Positions 17,830-28,578 of a stretch of 64,000 nt of DNA are shown here, one piece after another. The notes under the pieces are model-generated. The model worked only from the letters and a program-made list of their open reading frames with translations. It did no database searches and was not told the origin of the DNA. Source of the stretch: Aliiroseovarius zhejiangensis (lineage in GTDB: Bacteria; Pseudomonadota; Alphaproteobacteria; Rhodobacterales; Rhodobacteraceae). Each line of letters opens with the position of its first letter. Position 1 is the stretch's first letter. A program made the position numbers and the translations under genes. The DNA lies in the NCBI RefSeq assembly GCF_014656375.1, contig NZ_BNCH01000003.1:248001-312000 (forward strand), given 5' to 3'.

Positions 17830-18963
17830 ATGCGTGTGTGTCTTGCCTCGGTACTGGTGGTTGGTCTGGCCTCTCCTGTTGCTGCGTTCGACAGCCTTGA
17901 GGAACTGGGCGAGGCGCTGTTCTTTGACGTAAACCTGTCCAAGAACCGCACACAATCCTGCGCTACCTGTCACGATCCGGAACACGGTTTTGTTGATCCG
18001 CGCGAAACAGAAGTCGGGCGCGCGGTGTCGCTGGGCGATGACGGGGTCAGCCTTGGCGACCGCACCGCACCCACGGCGGCTTATGCAAAGTTCACGCCGG
18101 ATTTCGAACAGTTGGACAAGAAGGCATGGCGCGGAGGGATGTTCTGGGACGGTCGCGCCGCCGGATTGGCGGGGCAGGCGGGCGGGCCGCCCCTGAACCC
18201 GATTGAAATGGGAATGCCTGACGAAGCGTCGGTTGTCGCGCGACTGGCGGAAAACAACGACTACGTCGCGGCTTTCAAGGCGCTGTTTGGCGACGCGATC
18301 TGGGACGATGACGCTGCCGCCTATGATGCGATGACGGAGGCAATTGCCGCGTTCGAAAGCACCGATCTGTTTTCGCCCTTCGACAGCAAATACGACCGTT
18401 TCCTGCGCGGGGAGGTCAAGCTGACGGACGAGGAAGAACTGGGTCGCGTGTTGTTCTTCTCGGAGCAGTTCACCAATTGCAACCTGTGTCACCAACTGCG
18501 TCCCTCACCCATCGCTGGGGACGAGACATTCACCAACTACGAATATCACAACATCGGAACGCCGATGAATGAAGCGGTGCGCGCCGCCAATGGGGTGAAG
18601 GGTCCGGATCTTGGCCTGCTGGGAAACCCGGAAATTGACACTGCCGATGCGGGCGGACGCTACAAGGTCCCGACTTTGCGAAATGTGGCGGTGACCGGAC
18701 CTTACATGCATAACGGGGTGTTCAAAGACCTGCGCACCGTCGTGTTGTTTTACAACAAATACAACACTCTGGACAAAGATCGGCAGATCAATCCCGAAAC
18801 AGGCAAGCCCTGGGCCATGCCGGAAATCCCGCAAAATCTGGCGGTGACGGAGTTGATCCACGGGCCCGCACTGGATGACAAGCGCATCGACGCTCTGGTC
18901 GCGTTCATGAAGACGCTGACAGATGCGCGGTATGAGCATTTGCTGGAAGATCAAGCCAATTGA
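17830..18963 (+). CDS. ccp: Di-haem cytochrome c peroxidase
   Basis: A periplasmic enzyme reducing hydrogen peroxide to water with electrons from c-type cytochromes. It has 377 residues with signal peptide MRVCLASVLVVGLASPVAAF. Two haem c sites are visible: CATCH followed by DPEHGF in the N-terminal domain, and CNLCH (residues about 218-222) in the second. The C-terminal half has the family segments YKVPTLRNVAVTGPYMHNG and FKDLRTVV. AGGAG lies 7-8 bases before ATG 17830. A GTG at 17806 is in frame but would precede the signal peptide. Likely under FnrL control. Confidence 0.93.
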   Translation: MRVCLASVLVVGLASPVAAFDSLEELGEALFFDVNLSKNRTQSCATCHDPEHGFVDPRETEVGRAVSLGDDGVSLGDRTAPTAAYAKFTPDFEQLDKKAWRGGMFWDGRAAGLAGQAGGPPLNPIEMGMPDEASVVARLAENNDYVAAFKALFGDAIWDDDAAAYDAMTEAIAAFESTDLFSPFDSKYDRFLRGEVKLTDEEELGRVLFFSEQFTNCNLCHQLRPSPIAGDETFTNYEYHNIGTPMNEAVRAANGVKGPDLGLLGNPEIDTADAGGRYKVPTLRNVAVTGPYMHNGVFKDLRTVVLFYNKYNTLDKDRQINPETGKPWAMPEIPQNLAVTELIHGPALDDKRIDALVAFMKTLTDARYEHLLEDQAN

Positions 18964-19030
18964 AGCCGGTCAACTGGTTGCCCGGGCTGGCGGGTTGTGC
19001 CATGCCGGTCCAGAAATCTTTTTCGATTGC

Positions 19031-19059
19031 TTGACACCCTTCAAATGACTCCCTAACTC
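19031..19059 (+). promoter_or_regulatory. groESL promoter
   Basis: TTGACA (19031-19036), 17 bases, then TAACTC (19054-19059), a good housekeeping sigma promoter. The predicted start falls at about 19066, right at the edge of the CIRCE element. Confidence 0.75.
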
Positions 19060-19066
19060 TGCGCCG

Positions 19067-19093
19067 TTAGCACTCGCACCCGGTGAGTGCTAA
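19067..19093 (+). promoter_or_regulatory. CIRCE element (HrcA operator)
   Basis: An exact TTAGCACTC-N9-GAGTGCTAA inverted repeat between the promoter and groES. This is the classical binding site of the heat-shock repressor HrcA, so groESL is HrcA-controlled. hrcA is not in the window. Confidence 0.97.
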
Positions 19094-19127
19094 GAGAACT
19101 GAAACTGAGCTTAGGGAGTCTCAGCAA

Positions 19128-19415
19128 ATGGCATTTACACCACTGCATGACCGTGTGTTGGTCCGCCGCGTCGAAAGCGACGAGAAAACGGCAGGCGGCC
19201 TGATCATTCCGGAAAGCGCCAAGGAAAAACCGGCCGAAGGTCTGGTTGTTGCCGTGGGCGCCGGTGCGAAAGACGACGACGGTGATCGTATCGCCATGGA
19301 CGTCAAAGAAGGCGACAAGATCCTTTTCGGCAAATGGTCCGGCACAGAAGTCACCATCGACGGTGAAGAGCTGCTGATCATGAAAGAATCCGACATCATG
19401 GGCATCATTGCCTGA
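19128..19415 (+). CDS. groES: Co-chaperonin GroES
   Basis: A 95-residue lid of the chaperonin, which closes the GroEL cavity. The start [21 protein letters not shown], the mobile loop [15 protein letters not shown] and the C-terminal [20 protein letters not shown] are canonical. ATG 19128 was chosen over an upstream in-frame start at 19083 that would overlap CIRCE. First gene of the groESL operon, 40 bases before groEL. Confidence 0.97.
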   Translation: MAFTPLHDRVLVRRVESDEKTAGGLIIPESAKEKPAEGLVVAVGAGAKDDDGDRIAMDVKEGDKILFGKWSGTEVTIDGEELLIMKESDIMGIIA

Positions 19416-19455
19416 TCGTCTGACCGATTTACACGAATTTTCAGGAGTAAGCTAA

Positions 19456-21096
<1,641 letters not shown>

Positions 21097-21199
21097 ATCG
21101 AATTCCGTCAGGAATTCGATTGCGACAGGCGATTGGCCGTCAGGCCAATCTGCCGAGAGCTGCCCGGCGACAGGCGATTGGCCGTCAGGCCAATCTGCC
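21097..21199 (+). repeat. Three tandem hairpins with identical GTCA loops after groEL
   Basis: Hairpin 1: 21097-21120, perfect 10-bp stem ATCGAATTCC / GGAATTCGAT, beginning right after the groEL stop. Hairpins 2 and 3: 21131-21150 and 21176-21195, 8-bp stem GATTGGCC / GGCCAATC. All three close on GTCA. Hairpins 2 and 3 sit in 33-base identical direct repeats (21122-21154 and 21167-21199) with a 45-base period. No T run follows them, so they look like mRNA 3'-end stabilisers or a repetitive element and not terminators. Confidence 0.75.
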
Positions 21200-21221
21200 A
21201 ATAGCCAAGACAAAATATCTG

Positions 21222-21249
21222 AAGGGCGTTCGGTTCGGGCGCCCTTTTA
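21222..21249 (+). terminator. groESL terminator
   Basis: Stem AAGGGCG / CGCCCTT followed by TTT, about 125 bases after the groEL stop and downstream of the three hairpins. Confidence 0.75.
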
Positions 21250-21342
21250 CTTTGTGGTGGAAAATTCATCCACCCCCCTTACAAAAAGTTGTGACACCGT
21301 TTATGTTAATAAGTGTAACATAACCCTTTGGCGGAGGCTGCC

Positions 21343-22479
21343 ATGCTTCGATCCCTTATTCTGCTTTTCGTCACGCTTCTGGCGGTGCCAGCCACCGCGC
21401 AAGAGGTCTATCGTTTCGGAGATGATGCCTATATGGCCGGTGACAACGTGACCCTGACGGGTGAAGCGGTGGATGATGCATTCATTGCGGGCAACACGGT
21501 GGTGCTGTCGGCTTCGGTCAATGGCAGCGCCCATGCCGGTGGTCGCTCGGTGTCCATCTCTGGTCCGGTGGGCAAAAGCCTCTATGCGGCCGGACTGAAC
21601 GTCAATATGTCCGGTGGAGTCGGCGATGATGCGCATCTGATCGGCGATACGGTCCTTGTAAACAACGATGTGGGCGGTGACCTGCGCGCCGCGGCCCAAC
21701 GGATCGAGATCAACGGCGCCGTTGGTGACAGCGCGCTGGTGGCTGCCGAAAACATCCTGCTGACCGGTGCGATTGCGGGCGATGCCAGCTTCTCGGTGGA
21801 TAACCTCAGCTTCGGGGATAACGCCCGGATCGAGGGGACGTTGTATCTTTATGCCGAGGATCCAAACGATATCGACATTCCCGACAGCGTTGTGCCGCAG
21901 GACCGGATCTCGCGTCATGATATTGACGACTTCGACGCCTCCGCCGATCCCGAGGGGGGCGCGACGCTTGACCGCTCTCGCCCGGGCATTGTCGCCTGGC
22001 TGGTCGGGACGATCACGTCGATCCTGATCCTGACCGCGATTGCCACCCTGATTTCAGCACTTGCGCCCTCCTTCCTTCTGGCGCTGCGCCTGCGCACGCT
22101 GGAAACCCCGGCGCGCGCCCTTTGGATGGGCTTTCTGACCATCTCGGCACTGGCCGGGTCGCTGTTCCTGTTTGCGCTGACCGGGTTCGGCATTCTGCTG
22201 ATCCCCGTATCCATCGTGCTGGCCGTGCTTCTGGGCATCGCGGGATATGTTATCGGCACCTATATCCTTGGCGTCGGCTTACTGGGCGCCACCAATCGCC
22301 CGCTGCCGGAAACCCTCAGCGAACGCGCGATTGCCGCACTGGTGGGCGCGGTGGCAATCACGGTGTTGGCGATGATCCCGTTCATCGGATGGATCGCCAC
22401 ATTGGCGATTGCACTCGCCGGCGCCGGGGCGCTGGTCATCCGCTGGTTCGCGCCGGGGTTCTATACCGAGGTGCGCTGA
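21343..22479 (+). CDS. Polymer-forming (bactofilin-like) domain protein with C-terminal membrane segments
   Basis: A 378-residue protein. Signal peptide MLRSLILLFVTLLAVPATAQ, then about 150 residues of short beta-repeats rich in G-D/N-x-V (AGDNVTLTGEAVDDAF, AGNTVVLSASVNGSAH, IGDTVLVNNDVGGDL), the right-handed beta-helix pattern of polymer-forming proteins. Three to four membrane helices follow from about residue 205 (IVAWLVGTITSILILT..., LFLFALTGFGILLIPVSIVL..., MIPFIGWIATLAIALAGAGALVI). Probably an exported inner-membrane protein with a periplasmic beta-helix. SD GGAGG precedes ATG 21343. Function unknown. Confidence 0.75.
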   Translation: MLRSLILLFVTLLAVPATAQEVYRFGDDAYMAGDNVTLTGEAVDDAFIAGNTVVLSASVNGSAHAGGRSVSISGPVGKSLYAAGLNVNMSGGVGDDAHLIGDTVLVNNDVGGDLRAAAQRIEINGAVGDSALVAAENILLTGAIAGDASFSVDNLSFGDNARIEGTLYLYAEDPNDIDIPDSVVPQDRISRHDIDDFDASADPEGGATLDRSRPGIVAWLVGTITSILILTAIATLISALAPSFLLALRLRTLETPARALWMGFLTISALAGSLFLFALTGFGILLIPVSIVLAVLLGIAGYVIGTYILGVGLLGATNRPLPETLSERAIAALVGAVAITVLAMIPFIGWIATLAIALAGAGALVIRWFAPGFYTEVR

Positions 22480-22518
22480 CAGGCTGCAACTGCAACACGG
22501 GCATGCCTGCGGCAGCCG

Positions 22519-22546
22519 GAAAGCCCTGGATAGGTCCGGGGCTTTC
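22519..22546 (+). terminator. Possible terminator hairpin
   Basis: GAAAGCCC / GGGCTTTC stem with a longer loop about 40 bases after the preceding gene. The T stretch is short, so termination is uncertain. Confidence 0.45.
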
Positions 22547-22617
22547 TGACGTTTGGATGAAGCAAAATCTCATTTGTGCTATGAACTCTGGACCAAGCAT
22601 TTGTTTCGGAGGCATTC

Positions 22618-23903
22618 ATGTTCGATTTTTCAGCACGGTTTGTCATTGCACCCATGTGCGTCTTCTTGATGTTTTCGGGGCAGGTCATGGCGCAACAGGA
22701 AAAGAGCCTGGACTTTGTGCAACAGTCGATCGCCGCAACGATGGCGGGTGATCGTGACCGGGCCATTGCGCTGGCCTTGCGCGCGCTTCCCGATGCGCCG
22801 ACCGAGGCCGATCTGGATAACTATCCCGATGCGTACAGGGCCTTGCTGCGCGCTGCGGCGGCGCGCATCACGCAGGTCGACCGGTCTGGGTTTCAGCACT
22901 ACGCCGTCAATTGGCGCGGCGACCGTGCCGTTGTGGGGGCTGCCAACGGTCCGCAGGACGGGACACAGGACGCGCCGCCCTATGCGCTTTTCGATCCGCG
23001 CAGCAATGAATGGATTTCCGACCTGGTGGCATGGGATGTGCCGATCAGCATGGTATACGGCCCCGGTCTGCCGCCCGCGTTTTCGCCTGACGGCGATCTG
23101 GTGGCCATCTGGGCAATGGATGAAGGGCAGGTGCTGCTGTTCGATACGATGGACGGAACGGCTCACGCCCCGCTCGATCTTGGTGGCGCACCGGGGTGGA
23201 TCGCCGGATTTTCTCCGGATGGCAAGCATTTGGCGGCTGTTGCGGGGGGGCGTGTTGCGGTCTGGGATCTGGAAAGCCGTGCGCGTGTTACCGGGTTCTG
23301 GCCCGACCAGATCGAGGCTTTTGACGTGGTTGCCTGGGCGGCAGATAGCAGCTTTATCGTGGCGCAGGGCGAGGTCGCGAATTACGAGATCGCGGCGGTC
23401 ACCCTTCAACGCCATATGCCAGACGGGCTTTCCGGGTCTGTGCGGATCGACGTGACGGGCCCGTCGATATATCTGACGCAGTCACCGGTTGGCGCCACAA
23501 TGCTTGTCGCTGTCGGAGATAATCAGTTCATCGCTGACCCTGTCATGGAAACCGTGACCCGATTGGCAGGGACCGGGGATGCAGCCTGGCAGTTGTCCGG
23601 GACGGGGCGGCGGTCGCAACGCTTGTAGCGACGGGATTCGACGACAACTACATGCCCACCGGATTCGAATTGTTGGTGACAGACCTCGAGGGCGTCATGC
23701 TTGAGGCCAGCCCCCATGACTGGATCACATTTGACCAGTATCCCGTGACCAAAGATGCATCCATTCTCGGCATGGGCAGCACGCGGGCACTCAGCTATGC
23801 GGGTCAAGACCTTCCATCAGGCATCGCGCTTTACGAGATGCTGTGGTCGGGGTTGTCAGAGGCTGAACGGCAAGCCATCGCCGCCGAAAGTGCGTCGCGC
23901 TGA
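22618..23903 (+). pseudogene. Exported WD40-like beta-propeller protein, frameshifted
   Basis: The N-terminal part (22618-23628) has a signal peptide MFDFSARFVIAPMCVFLMFSGQVMAQ and WD40/YVTN-like repeats such as AFSPDGDLVAIWAMDEGQVL and GFSPDGKHLAAVAGGRVAVW. At about 23592-23600 the reading frame breaks. Before this point frame 1 reads GDAAWQL, and after it frame 3 reads VRDGAAVATLVATGFDDNYM and continues smoothly to the TGA at 23901-23903. A single missing base (near GTTGTCC) explains it. Restored length would be about 428 residues. It is either a real pseudogene or a sequencing error. Function unknown. Confidence 0.7.
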
Positions 23904-23918
23904 GCAAGCGGGGGCAGA

Positions 23919-24380
23919 CTATCTCACTATCTCTTCCAGCGCGTCATAGGTCGGGGCGTTTTGGTTATTTCCCCACGCCAGGTCCGGCAATGAGAGAGGG
24001 CGAAAGTGCAAGTCTGCGATGTCTTGCTGCCTGACCCAGCGCCGATCGGTCACGATGGTTTCCGGGTCTTGCCATGCCGGATCCAGATGTCCGCCCAGGA
24101 AATCGCAGCGAAAGATGATCTCGACCTGATGGAAGCCGGTGTCGGGGTCATGAAATTCGTTCACCAGGGCCGGGGCACCGACTGCGATGGTCAGGCCAGT
24201 CTCTTCGTGCACCTCACGGATCAGGTTGTCCGGCAGGCTTGCCCCCGGTTCGACCCCGCCACCGGGCAGGCAAAGCAGATCGGACAGGCCGCCGCCATAG
24301 GCATTGACCATCAACAGGCGGTTGTGGTGCAGGATCAGGCCGCGCACCGCCAGCCGGGGTGTTTTGAATCTCATCGACAT
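23919..24380 (-). CDS. Nudix hydrolase
   Basis: A 153-residue protein with a complete Nudix box: [24 protein letters not shown] spans about residues 42-65 with the REVHEETG catalytic helix intact. It hydrolyses a nucleoside diphosphate linked to some group X, with substrate not deducible. A second in-frame ATG two codons later (24374) is equally possible. It is divergent from the lipase-like gene at 24459 and convergent with the broken WD40 gene. Confidence 0.88.
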   Translation of the reverse strand: MSMRFKTPRLAVRGLILHHNRLLMVNAYGGGLSDLLCLPGGGVEPGASLPDNLIREVHEETGLTIAVGAPALVNEFHDPDTGFHQVEIIFRCDFLGGHLDPAWQDPETIVTDRRWVRQQDIADLHFRPLSLPDLAWGNNQNAPTYDALEEIVR

Positions 24381-24458
24381 GCGCCAAGATTTGCTTATCG
24401 GCGGATCAGGGGCAAGCTGCCTCTCGCATCTGGTGGGCGGTATGCGTATCTATCCCAT

Positions 24459-25229
24459 ATGATCAGAGTGTTGACCCTTGCCCTTGGCGTCCTGACCGCC
24501 CTTGGCGCACCCGCGCGCGCGGATTGCGTCATCCTGTTGCACGGGCTTGCCCGTACGCCATCCTCGCTCTGGGTGATGGAGGAAAGCCTGCGCGCCACGG
24601 GGTATGACGTGGTGAATATGGGCTATCCGTCGACCAAGGCCCCGATTGGCGTGCTGGTCGAGGCCGCGATCCCGCCTGCCCTGAGCGCCTGCGGCGATCA
24701 GAAAGTGCATTTCGTCACCCATTCCATGGGCGGCATTCTGGCGCGGGTCTGGCTTCAGGATCATCAACCGAAGAATATGGGGCGCGTGGTGATGATGGCT
24801 CCGCCCAACAAAGGCTCGCAACTGGTGGATGCGTTTGGTGATCTCGAGCCGTTCGAATGGCTGAACGGCCCTGCCGGGCTGCAACTGGGAACGGATGAGG
24901 ATTCGGTTCCTAACCAGGCGGGGCGCGCCGCGTTTGAACTGGGGGTGATCGCAGGCAACCGCTCGCTCAACCCGATCTATTCAGCCGTGATCGAAGGCGA
25001 GGATGATGGCAAGGTCGCGGTGGACAACACCCGCATTGCCGGCATGAACGACCACATCGTTCTGCCCGTGACGCACACATTCATGATGGTGAACCCGCTG
25101 GTCATCGCGCAGGTCACGGAATTCTTGCAAAACGGCAAGTTCGATCACGATCTGACATTGGCAAAGGTGCTGGACGACATCGCCACCGAAGCGGGGTATC
25201 GCAACCGCTTCCTGCGCCGCGACCGATAG
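24459..25229 (+). CDS. Exported alpha/beta hydrolase (lipase/acyltransferase-like)
   Basis: A 256-residue protein with signal peptide [21 protein letters not shown], so periplasmic or secreted. The oxyanion loop is [18 protein letters not shown], the nucleophile elbow is VTHSMGGIL (Ser89), and the C-terminal His is likely in VTHTFMM. The family resembles PGAP1/LipA-like lipases and esterases. The long upstream in-frame extension (to 24006) overlaps the Nudix gene and is not coding on this strand. Substrate unknown. Convergent with hemN. Confidence 0.8.
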   Translation: MIRVLTLALGVLTALGAPARADCVILLHGLARTPSSLWVMEESLRATGYDVVNMGYPSTKAPIGVLVEAAIPPALSACGDQKVHFVTHSMGGILARVWLQDHQPKNMGRVVMMAPPNKGSQLVDAFGDLEPFEWLNGPAGLQLGTDEDSVPNQAGRAAFELGVIAGNRSLNPIYSAVIEGEDDGKVAVDNTRIAGMNDHIVLPVTHTFMMVNPLVIAQVTEFLQNGKFDHDLTLAKVLDDIATEAGYRNRFLRRDR

Positions 25230-25242
25230 CGCGCAGGCGGGA

Positions 25243-26604
25243 TCACACCGCCTGGCTGTGGCCGCTTTCGTTCATCTCGTAATCATCGAAATGCCGCGCG
25301 ATCATGCGGGCGACCGGTCGGGCCGAGGGCCGAATGGTCAACACGGTGCCGTCAAGATCGGTGGTATCGGGCATCGCGGCGTCCAGCCCGACCACCATCG
25401 CCAGAAAGTCGTCGACCGGGCGCGTGAACTCATCCGCCAGCTTGGCAAAATCAACGCGGAAATAGCACAGAAGCTCTTCGATCACGCGGCCTCGGGCAAG
25501 GTCTTCGTCGCTGAAGACATGACCCTTGGCTCCTGCCAGCCGACCATCGCGCACCGCAGCCTGGTATTTCGACGTGGCCGGTTCGTTTTGCGCATAGCCT
25601 TGCGGGTAGCGGGCGATCGAACTGGCGCCAACGCCGATCATCACCTTCGAAGCGTCTTCGGTATACCCCTGGAAATTCCGCTTCATCGTGCCGGCCTTGT
25701 GGGCTTTGGCCAGACCGTCCGAGGGCAGGGCGAAATGGTCGATGCCGATTTCGTCATAACCTGCGGCGATGAACAGATCACGCGCGGTGTTGTAAAGGTC
25801 CAGCCGCTCCTCGGCCGAGGGCAGCGCCTCGGTCGGGATCAGGGTTTGACGACGCGCCACCCATGGCACATGGGCATAGCCAAACAGCGCCACCCGGTCA
25901 GGACCAAGGCTGATCAGCTTTTCGACCGAATCGGTGATTCGCGCCGTGTTCTGGTGCGGAAGGCCGTAAAGGATATCCATGTTCAGGCTGTTGATGCCGC
26001 GCGCGCGCAGACCGTCCACGGCCTGTTTGGTGATTTCATAGCTTTGCGGGCGGCCGATGACCTCTTGAATCATCGGGTCGAAATCCTGCACCCCGATGGA
26101 CGCACGGTTCATCCCTGCCGCCGCAAGCGCATCCAGCCTTGCATCGTCAATCTCGGACGGGTCGATCTCGACCGAAAACTGCGCATCGGGCGCCAGTGGC
26201 GTGGTGGACAGAATCGCATCGGTCAGATCAGCGATCATCTCGGGCTGCAGCAGGGTCGGTGTCCCGCCACCCCAATGCAGGTGTTCCAGCTTGATCCCGT
26301 CGGCCAGCAGGGTTTTGATCGTCGAAAGCTCTTGTTTCAGACTGTTCACATAGGCCACGACGGGTTCTGCGGTGGACGTGCCCTGGGTGCGACACGCGCA
26401 GAACCAGCACAACCGGCGACAGAACGGTATATGCACGTATAGCGATACTGCATCATCCGCCGGGATCGCGCTGATCCAGTCGGACAGGTTGGCGGACCCG
26501 ACGCCCGCCTTGAAATGCGGGGCGGTCGGATAGCTGGTATAGCGGGGCACGCGCGCGTCAAAAAGACCGAGGCGTTTGAGTTGCGAAGTGGTCTGCATTC
26601 GCAT
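25243..26604 (-). CDS. hemN: Oxygen-independent coproporphyrinogen III oxidase
   Basis: Radical-SAM enzyme that decarboxylates coproporphyrinogen III to protoporphyrinogen IX without oxygen. It has about 453 residues. Cluster motif CRRLCWFCAC (C-x3-C-x2-C with the extra Cys of true HemN), then HWGGGTPTLL and the N-terminal VPRYTSYPTAPHF, all typical of bona fide HemN and not of HemW. Start is ATG 26604 or 26598. Neither has a clear SD. An FNR box lies 30 bases upstream and is shared with the divergent fnrL, as expected for a gene needed at low oxygen. Confidence 0.93.
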   Translation of the reverse strand: MRMQTTSQLKRLGLFDARVPRYTSYPTAPHFKAGVGSANLSDWISAIPADDAVSLYVHIPFCRRLCWFCACRTQGTSTAEPVVAYVNSLKQELSTIKTLLADGIKLEHLHWGGGTPTLLQPEMIADLTDAILSTTPLAPDAQFSVEIDPSEIDDARLDALAAAGMNRASIGVQDFDPMIQEVIGRPQSYEITKQAVDGLRARGINSLNMDILYGLPHQNTARITDSVEKLISLGPDRVALFGYAHVPWVARRQTLIPTEALPSAEERLDLYNTARDLFIAAGYDEIGIDHFALPSDGLAKAHKAGTMKRNFQGYTEDASKVMIGVGASSIARYPQGYAQNEPATSKYQAAVRDGRLAGAKGHVFSDEDLARGRVIEELLCYFRVDFAKLADEFTRPVDDFLAMVVGLDAAMPDTTDLDGTVLTIRPSARPVARMIARHFDDYEMNESGHSQAV

Positions 26605-26633
26605 AGGTTTGGCGAACAAACGCGCGCTCAACT

Positions 26634-26647
26634 TTGATCAGGATCAA
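26634..26647. promoter_or_regulatory. FNR/FnrL box between hemN and fnrL
   Basis: A perfect TTGAT-CAGG-ATCAA, 30 bases from the start codon on either side. It could control hemN and autoregulate fnrL. Confidence 0.88.
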
Positions 26648-26676
26648 ACAAGACACAGCTCTTGTTAAAAAAAACC

Positions 26677-27417
26677 ATGAACGACATCAGCTTCAATACC
26701 CGTGATTGTGGCAGCTGCCCAATTCGCCACCGTGCCGTGTGTGCCCGTTGCCAGCCCGACGAGTTGGAGCAACTGGATGCGATCAAGTATTACCGCACCT
26801 TTGAAGCAGGGCAGCCGGTGATCTGGTCCGGCGACCCGATGGAGTTTGTCTCGAGTGTCGTCAGCGGCATTGCGACGCTGAGCCAGACCATGGAAGATGG
26901 CCGCACCCAGATGGTGGGGCTGTTGTTGCCGTCTGATTTCATTGGGCGCCCCGGGCGCGATGCCGCCCCGTTCGATGTGGTGGCGGTGACGGATTTGACC
27001 CTGTGCTGTTTCCGCAAGAAACCGTTTGAAGACATGATGGAAAAGACACCCGCCATCGGCACACGGCTGTTGCAGATGACCTTGGACGAACTGGACAGCG
27101 CGCGCGAATGGATGCTGGTTCTGGGCCGCAAGACAGCACGCGAGAAAATTGCCAGTTTGCTGGCCATTCTGGCGCGCCGGGATGCGTCCCTGCATAAAAA
27201 ACCACCGCGCGACGGGATGAGCTTCGAGCTGCCGCTGACGCGCGAGGCGATGGCCGACTATCTGGGTCTGACGCTGGAAACTGTGAGCCGTCAGGTCTCG
27301 GCCTTGAAGAAAACCGGCGTGGTCGAGCTTCAGGGCAAGCGCCGCGTGACCATCCCCGATCTTCAGGCTCTGATCACCGAAACCGGTGACGATGTGGATG
27401 GCGCCCCGATTGTCTGA
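26677..27417 (+). CDS. fnrL: FnrL, oxygen-sensing CRP/FNR-family regulator
   Basis: A 246-residue transcription factor whose 4Fe-4S cluster senses oxygen. N-terminal cysteines Cys11, Cys14, Cys22 and Cys25 (DCGSCPIRHRAVCARC) and central Cys110/Cys111 provide the ligands. The cyclic-nucleotide-type beta-roll follows, and the C-terminal winged helix has the recognition helix LTLETVSRQVSAL with the E..SR motif that reads TTGAT half-sites. Start at ATG 26677, because the in-frame codon at 26662 adds only LKKT. A terminator hairpin follows at 27463. Neighbouring promoters carry matching boxes. Confidence 0.95.
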   Translation: MNDISFNTRDCGSCPIRHRAVCARCQPDELEQLDAIKYYRTFEAGQPVIWSGDPMEFVSSVVSGIATLSQTMEDGRTQMVGLLLPSDFIGRPGRDAAPFDVVAVTDLTLCCFRKKPFEDMMEKTPAIGTRLLQMTLDELDSAREWMLVLGRKTAREKIASLLAILARRDASLHKKPPRDGMSFELPLTREAMADYLGLTLETVSRQVSALKKTGVVELQGKRRVTIPDLQALITETGDDVDGAPIV

Positions 27418-27462
27418 GACAACGGGTTCTGATCCGCGATGATATGGCCAAAAAGATTACGC

Positions 27463-27486
27463 AAGGGCGCCGATTGCGGCGCCCTT
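27463..27486. terminator. Bidirectional hairpin between fnrL and uspA
   Basis: A 9-bp stem AAGGGCGCC / GGCGCCCTT with a GATTGC loop, placed between the convergent fnrL and universal-stress genes. Confidence 0.7.
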
Positions 27487-27523
27487 CATGTGTATTCAGC
27501 TGTGTCCGGTGATGGTTCCGCGT

Positions 27524-28363
27524 TCAGTGCGCCAGCACGATGGGCACTTCGGCCACTTCCAGCATATGCCGGGTAGCTCCCCCCAGAATTGATTCGCGGA
27601 ACCGTGAATGCCCGTAGGCGCCCATCACGATCATATCCGCATCCTTGTCGAGCGCGTGGCGGTTCAAAACGTCCGAGATGCGCGGCATTGTCTTGGCCAG
27701 GACGCAAACCTCGGCGCGCACTCCGTGTCGGGCCAGCATCTGGCTGAGCGCCCCGCCGGGGTCGGACCGTTCCGGCCCATGCTGGGGCGGGTCGATGATG
27801 GCAATTGACACCGTATCCGCCTGCTTCAGGAATGGCATCGCCTGACGCACGGCCCGCAGCGCCTCGGGGCTTTCGTTCCAGGCGACAACGATATTGCCGA
27901 CAGATTGCGGAAACGCGGCCCCGTCCGGCATTACAAGGACCGGAACGTTGCCGTCGAACAGGGCGGCTTCGACGATGGCCTCGGCGTCATGCCCGCGCCC
28001 TTCACCATAGGGGCGCGGCATCACGACCAGATCGGCAAACCGGGTGCGATGGGCGACAACGCCATTCAGGGCAACCATCTGTGCCGTCAGCGCATCGCTT
28101 GACCATGGCAGGGCATGCGCTGTCAGTGCTTTTCGGGCAAAGGCCTCGAGGTCCATCGCGTCTTCACGCGCCTGTGCCAGATTGTCCTGCACCACCATTG
28201 CCGACGCCCCTGCGTAATAAAATCCCTGCTGAGACCGGTCGATTCCCAAGCACAGCACCTCAAGATGGGCGTCGTGCTGGTTGGCGACCGCCTTGGCCGC
28301 TTCAAGCGCGCCCTTGCAATGCGTGGTGTCGGTGACGATTGTGTTAACGGTGCGGTATGTCAT
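27524..28363 (-). CDS. Tandem universal stress protein (UspA family)
   Basis: A 279-residue cytoplasmic protein with two Usp-like halves. The first starts MTYRTVNTIVTDTTH and the second around residue 150 with VGNIVVAWNESPEALRAV. The ATP-binding motif at the C-terminus is IVMGAYGHSRFRESILGGATRHML (G-x2-G-x9-G-(S/T)-like, here GA.GHS..RE..LGGAT), so nucleotide binding is likely. GGAGG lies 9 bases before ATG 28363. An FNR-like box (28422) lies about 60 bases upstream, so induction at low oxygen is expected. Confidence 0.85.
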   Translation of the reverse strand: MTYRTVNTIVTDTTHCKGALEAAKAVANQHDAHLEVLCLGIDRSQQGFYYAGASAMVVQDNLAQAREDAMDLEAFARKALTAHALPWSSDALTAQMVALNGVVAHRTRFADLVVMPRPYGEGRGHDAEAIVEAALFDGNVPVLVMPDGAAFPQSVGNIVVAWNESPEALRAVRQAMPFLKQADTVSIAIIDPPQHGPERSDPGGALSQMLARHGVRAEVCVLAKTMPRISDVLNRHALDKDADMIVMGAYGHSRFRESILGGATRHMLEVAEVPIVLAH

Positions 28364-28421
28364 CAGTTTGCCCTCCGATTTGGCCTGATTGACAGCGTGC
28401 CCCCGCCGCGCGTGCGACGCT

Positions 28422-28435
28422 TTGACATGGGTCAA
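28422..28435. promoter_or_regulatory. FNR-like box near uspA
   Basis: TTGAC-ATGG-GTCAA, a symmetrical variant of the FNR box, about 59 bases upstream of the Usp gene and 44 bases (centre to centre) from the next FNR box. Confidence 0.7.
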
Positions 28436-28465
28436 TCGGGCTTATTCGGCCACCTGCGACAGTTT

Positions 28466-28479
28466 TTGATATGGATCAA
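28466..28479. promoter_or_regulatory. FNR/FnrL box upstream of ccoN
   Basis: A perfect TTGAT-ATGG-ATCAA. The centre is 106 bases before the ccoN ATG. It shares the ATGG spacer with the neighbouring box at 28422. Confidence 0.85.
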
Positions 28480-28578
28480 AGCAGTCTTGAAGGGATAGGT
28501 CCAAACCCACACAAGTCGAATAGTGCCCCCTTCCGGTCGTGGGAGGGGGGCGTATGACATAAGACGAAGGGACGCAAA

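Noticed and set aside
21122-21199. CRISPR-like repeat pair after groEL
   Set aside because: Only two units, a 12-base interval, no cas genes, and the repeats are self-complementary hairpins.
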